This document shows positions 63,290 to 64,000 of a stretch of DNA of 64,000 nt, one piece after another. Source of the DNA: an uncultured Draconibacterium sp. GTDB taxonomy: Bacteria > Bacteroidota > Bacteroidia > Bacteroidales > Prolixibacteraceae. The position numbers and the translations under genes are program-made. How positions within the stretch are numbered: the first letter of the stretch is position 1; every line of letters begins with the position of its first letter. Location: positions 62,001-126,000 of the forward strand of contig NZ_CAJXYQ010000014.1 in NCBI RefSeq assembly GCF_913063105.1, read 5' to 3'. The notes under the pieces were generated by a model, which worked only from the letters and a program-made list of their open reading frames with translations, made no database searches and was not told the DNA's origin.

Positions 63290-64000
63290 ATGAGGAGGTT
63301 TGTTGTTTTTGGGGTACTCTTATTGGCTTGGGCACAAAATGTTTCTGCACAAGAATTATTTTCAGTGTTTGACACGGTACATGTTGACGAAGTGGTTAGC
63401 TATGGTAAGCTTCGGAAGTACCAATCGGGGGCAAAAATAGAAAGCATAAGTGCCAGCCAGTTTTCGTTGGCGCAGGATGGTAACTTAGAGCAATTGCTTT
63501 CGCGAACGCTACCCGTAGCTTTTAAAACCAATGCCGGAGGGCTTGCAACCATCCGTATCAGGGGGTCGGCACCCGACCATACCAGCTTAAATTTTGGTGG
63601 AATAAATATTAATTCGCTAACCCTTGGCCACTCAAACGTAAGCAACGTGCCGGTTTATTTGTTTGATAATGTGGGAGTGCAGTTTGGGAGTGCCAGCTCG
63701 GTAAATGGATCGGGAAGTATTGGTGGTGCCATTCATTTGGGCTTGCAAAACAACTGGACAAAAGGTGTAAAAGCCGAAGCGAGAATTGCAAATGGTTCGT
63801 TTGGCGAACAATTGTATGGAACAAAAATATCTCTCGGTAACGGAAAATTCGAATCGGTAACGCGCGCTTATTACTATACCAAAACAAACAATTTCCCGTT
63901 TCTTAATCCTCAGAAAGACTTTGAAACACAGCAGATAGGCATTCAAGACACCCAGCAGAACGCGGCCATTGAAAATAGGGGGCTGTTGCAAGAATTTAAT
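63290..64000 (+). CDS. btuB: TonB-dependent outer-membrane receptor, probably B12 (BtuB-like), 5' part
   Basis: 237 residues are seen, and the gene continues past the window. A signal peptide (RFVVFGVLLLAWAQNVSA) is followed by the plug domain: ISASQFSLAQDGNLEQLLSRT, then TIRIRGSAPDHTSLNFGGININ, and GGAIHLGL, the standard TonB-receptor plug pattern; the barrel begins near AEARIANGSFGEQLYG. B12 as ligand is inferred from the riboswitch. A SusC-type CNA_B domain is not present at the N-terminus. Confidence 0.88.
   Translation, partial: MRRFVVFGVLLLAWAQNVSAQELFSVFDTVHVDEVVSYGKLRKYQSGAKIESISASQFSLAQDGNLEQLLSRTLPVAFKTNAGGLATIRIRGSAPDHTSLNFGGININSLTLGHSNVSNVPVYLFDNVGVQFGSASSVNGSGSIGGAIHLGLQNNWTKGVKAEARIANGSFGEQLYGTKISLGNGKFESVTRAYYYTKTNNFPFLNPQKDFETQQIGIQDTQQNAAIENRGLLQEFN

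Overview
The window looks like chromosomal DNA of a member of the Bacteroidota, most likely a marine or gut-type Bacteroidia lineage (Marinilabiliales/Prolixibacteraceae-like; the family is an inference). The signs are a full MoxR-DUF58-BatABCDE operon, two GH92 alpha-mannosidases, an OadG-OadA-OadB sodium-pump decarboxylase operon, a CrtYcd/CruF-type carotenoid cluster, and many promoters with the Bacteroidota -7 element TAnnTTTG.

Layout. 0-6.2 kb: end of an amidohydrolase-like gene, a CBM9-like protein, an SNF2 helicase, a NYN/LabA protein and a cold-shock-domain protein. 6.8-10.3 kb: Na+-translocating biotin-dependent decarboxylase operon behind a 640-bp upstream region with paired repeats. 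10.5-20.4 kb: secreted hydrolases (ADP-ribosylglycohydrolase-like lipoprotein with a C-terminal frameshift, two GH92 enzymes, a GH18 enzyme) and a hybrid sensor kinase. 20.5-25.9 kb: Crp-like regulator, YceI, pirin and nitroreductase, then the opposite-strand unit methyltransferase / sulfide:quinone reductase-like flavoprotein / 54-residue protein. 25.9-26.9 kb: noncoding DNA rich in repeats, including a 21-bp tandem array. 26.9-30.7 kb: a visibly A/T-rich accessory block (methyltransferase, CPBP protease, membrane protein, MazEF-like toxin-antitoxin, DUF1871) punctuated by attC-like palindromic elements. 30.8-33.1 kb: alpha/beta hydrolase lipoprotein and sialidase.

33.2-40.0 kb: a tricarboxylic-acid block on the minus strand (aconitase, eukaryotic-type NADP-IDH, prokaryotic-type IDH, eukaryotic-type citrate synthase), interrupted between the two IDH genes by a GxxExxY gene flanked by near-identical 56-bp direct repeats. 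40.3-47.4 kb: carotenoid operon crtB-idi-crtZ-crtYcd-cruF-acyltransferase-glycosyltransferase-TPR-crtI, predicted to make a glycosylated and perhaps acylated hydroxycarotenoid. 47.6-56.3 kb: Bat (aerotolerance) operon. 56.8-59.0 kb: orphan small protein, Hsp20, truA. 59.1-64 kb: two cobalamin riboswitches controlling a B12 uptake operon (BtuF-like, CobO-like, BtuC, BtuD) and a TonB-dependent receptor that runs off the end.

The best candidates for undescribed biology are the repeat-flanked GxxExxY cassette, the attC-like cassette block, and a shared operator-like motif (ATGAAACGARCATG) found upstream of both the methyltransferase/SQR unit and crtI. No tRNA, rRNA, CRISPR array or intact insertion sequence was seen.
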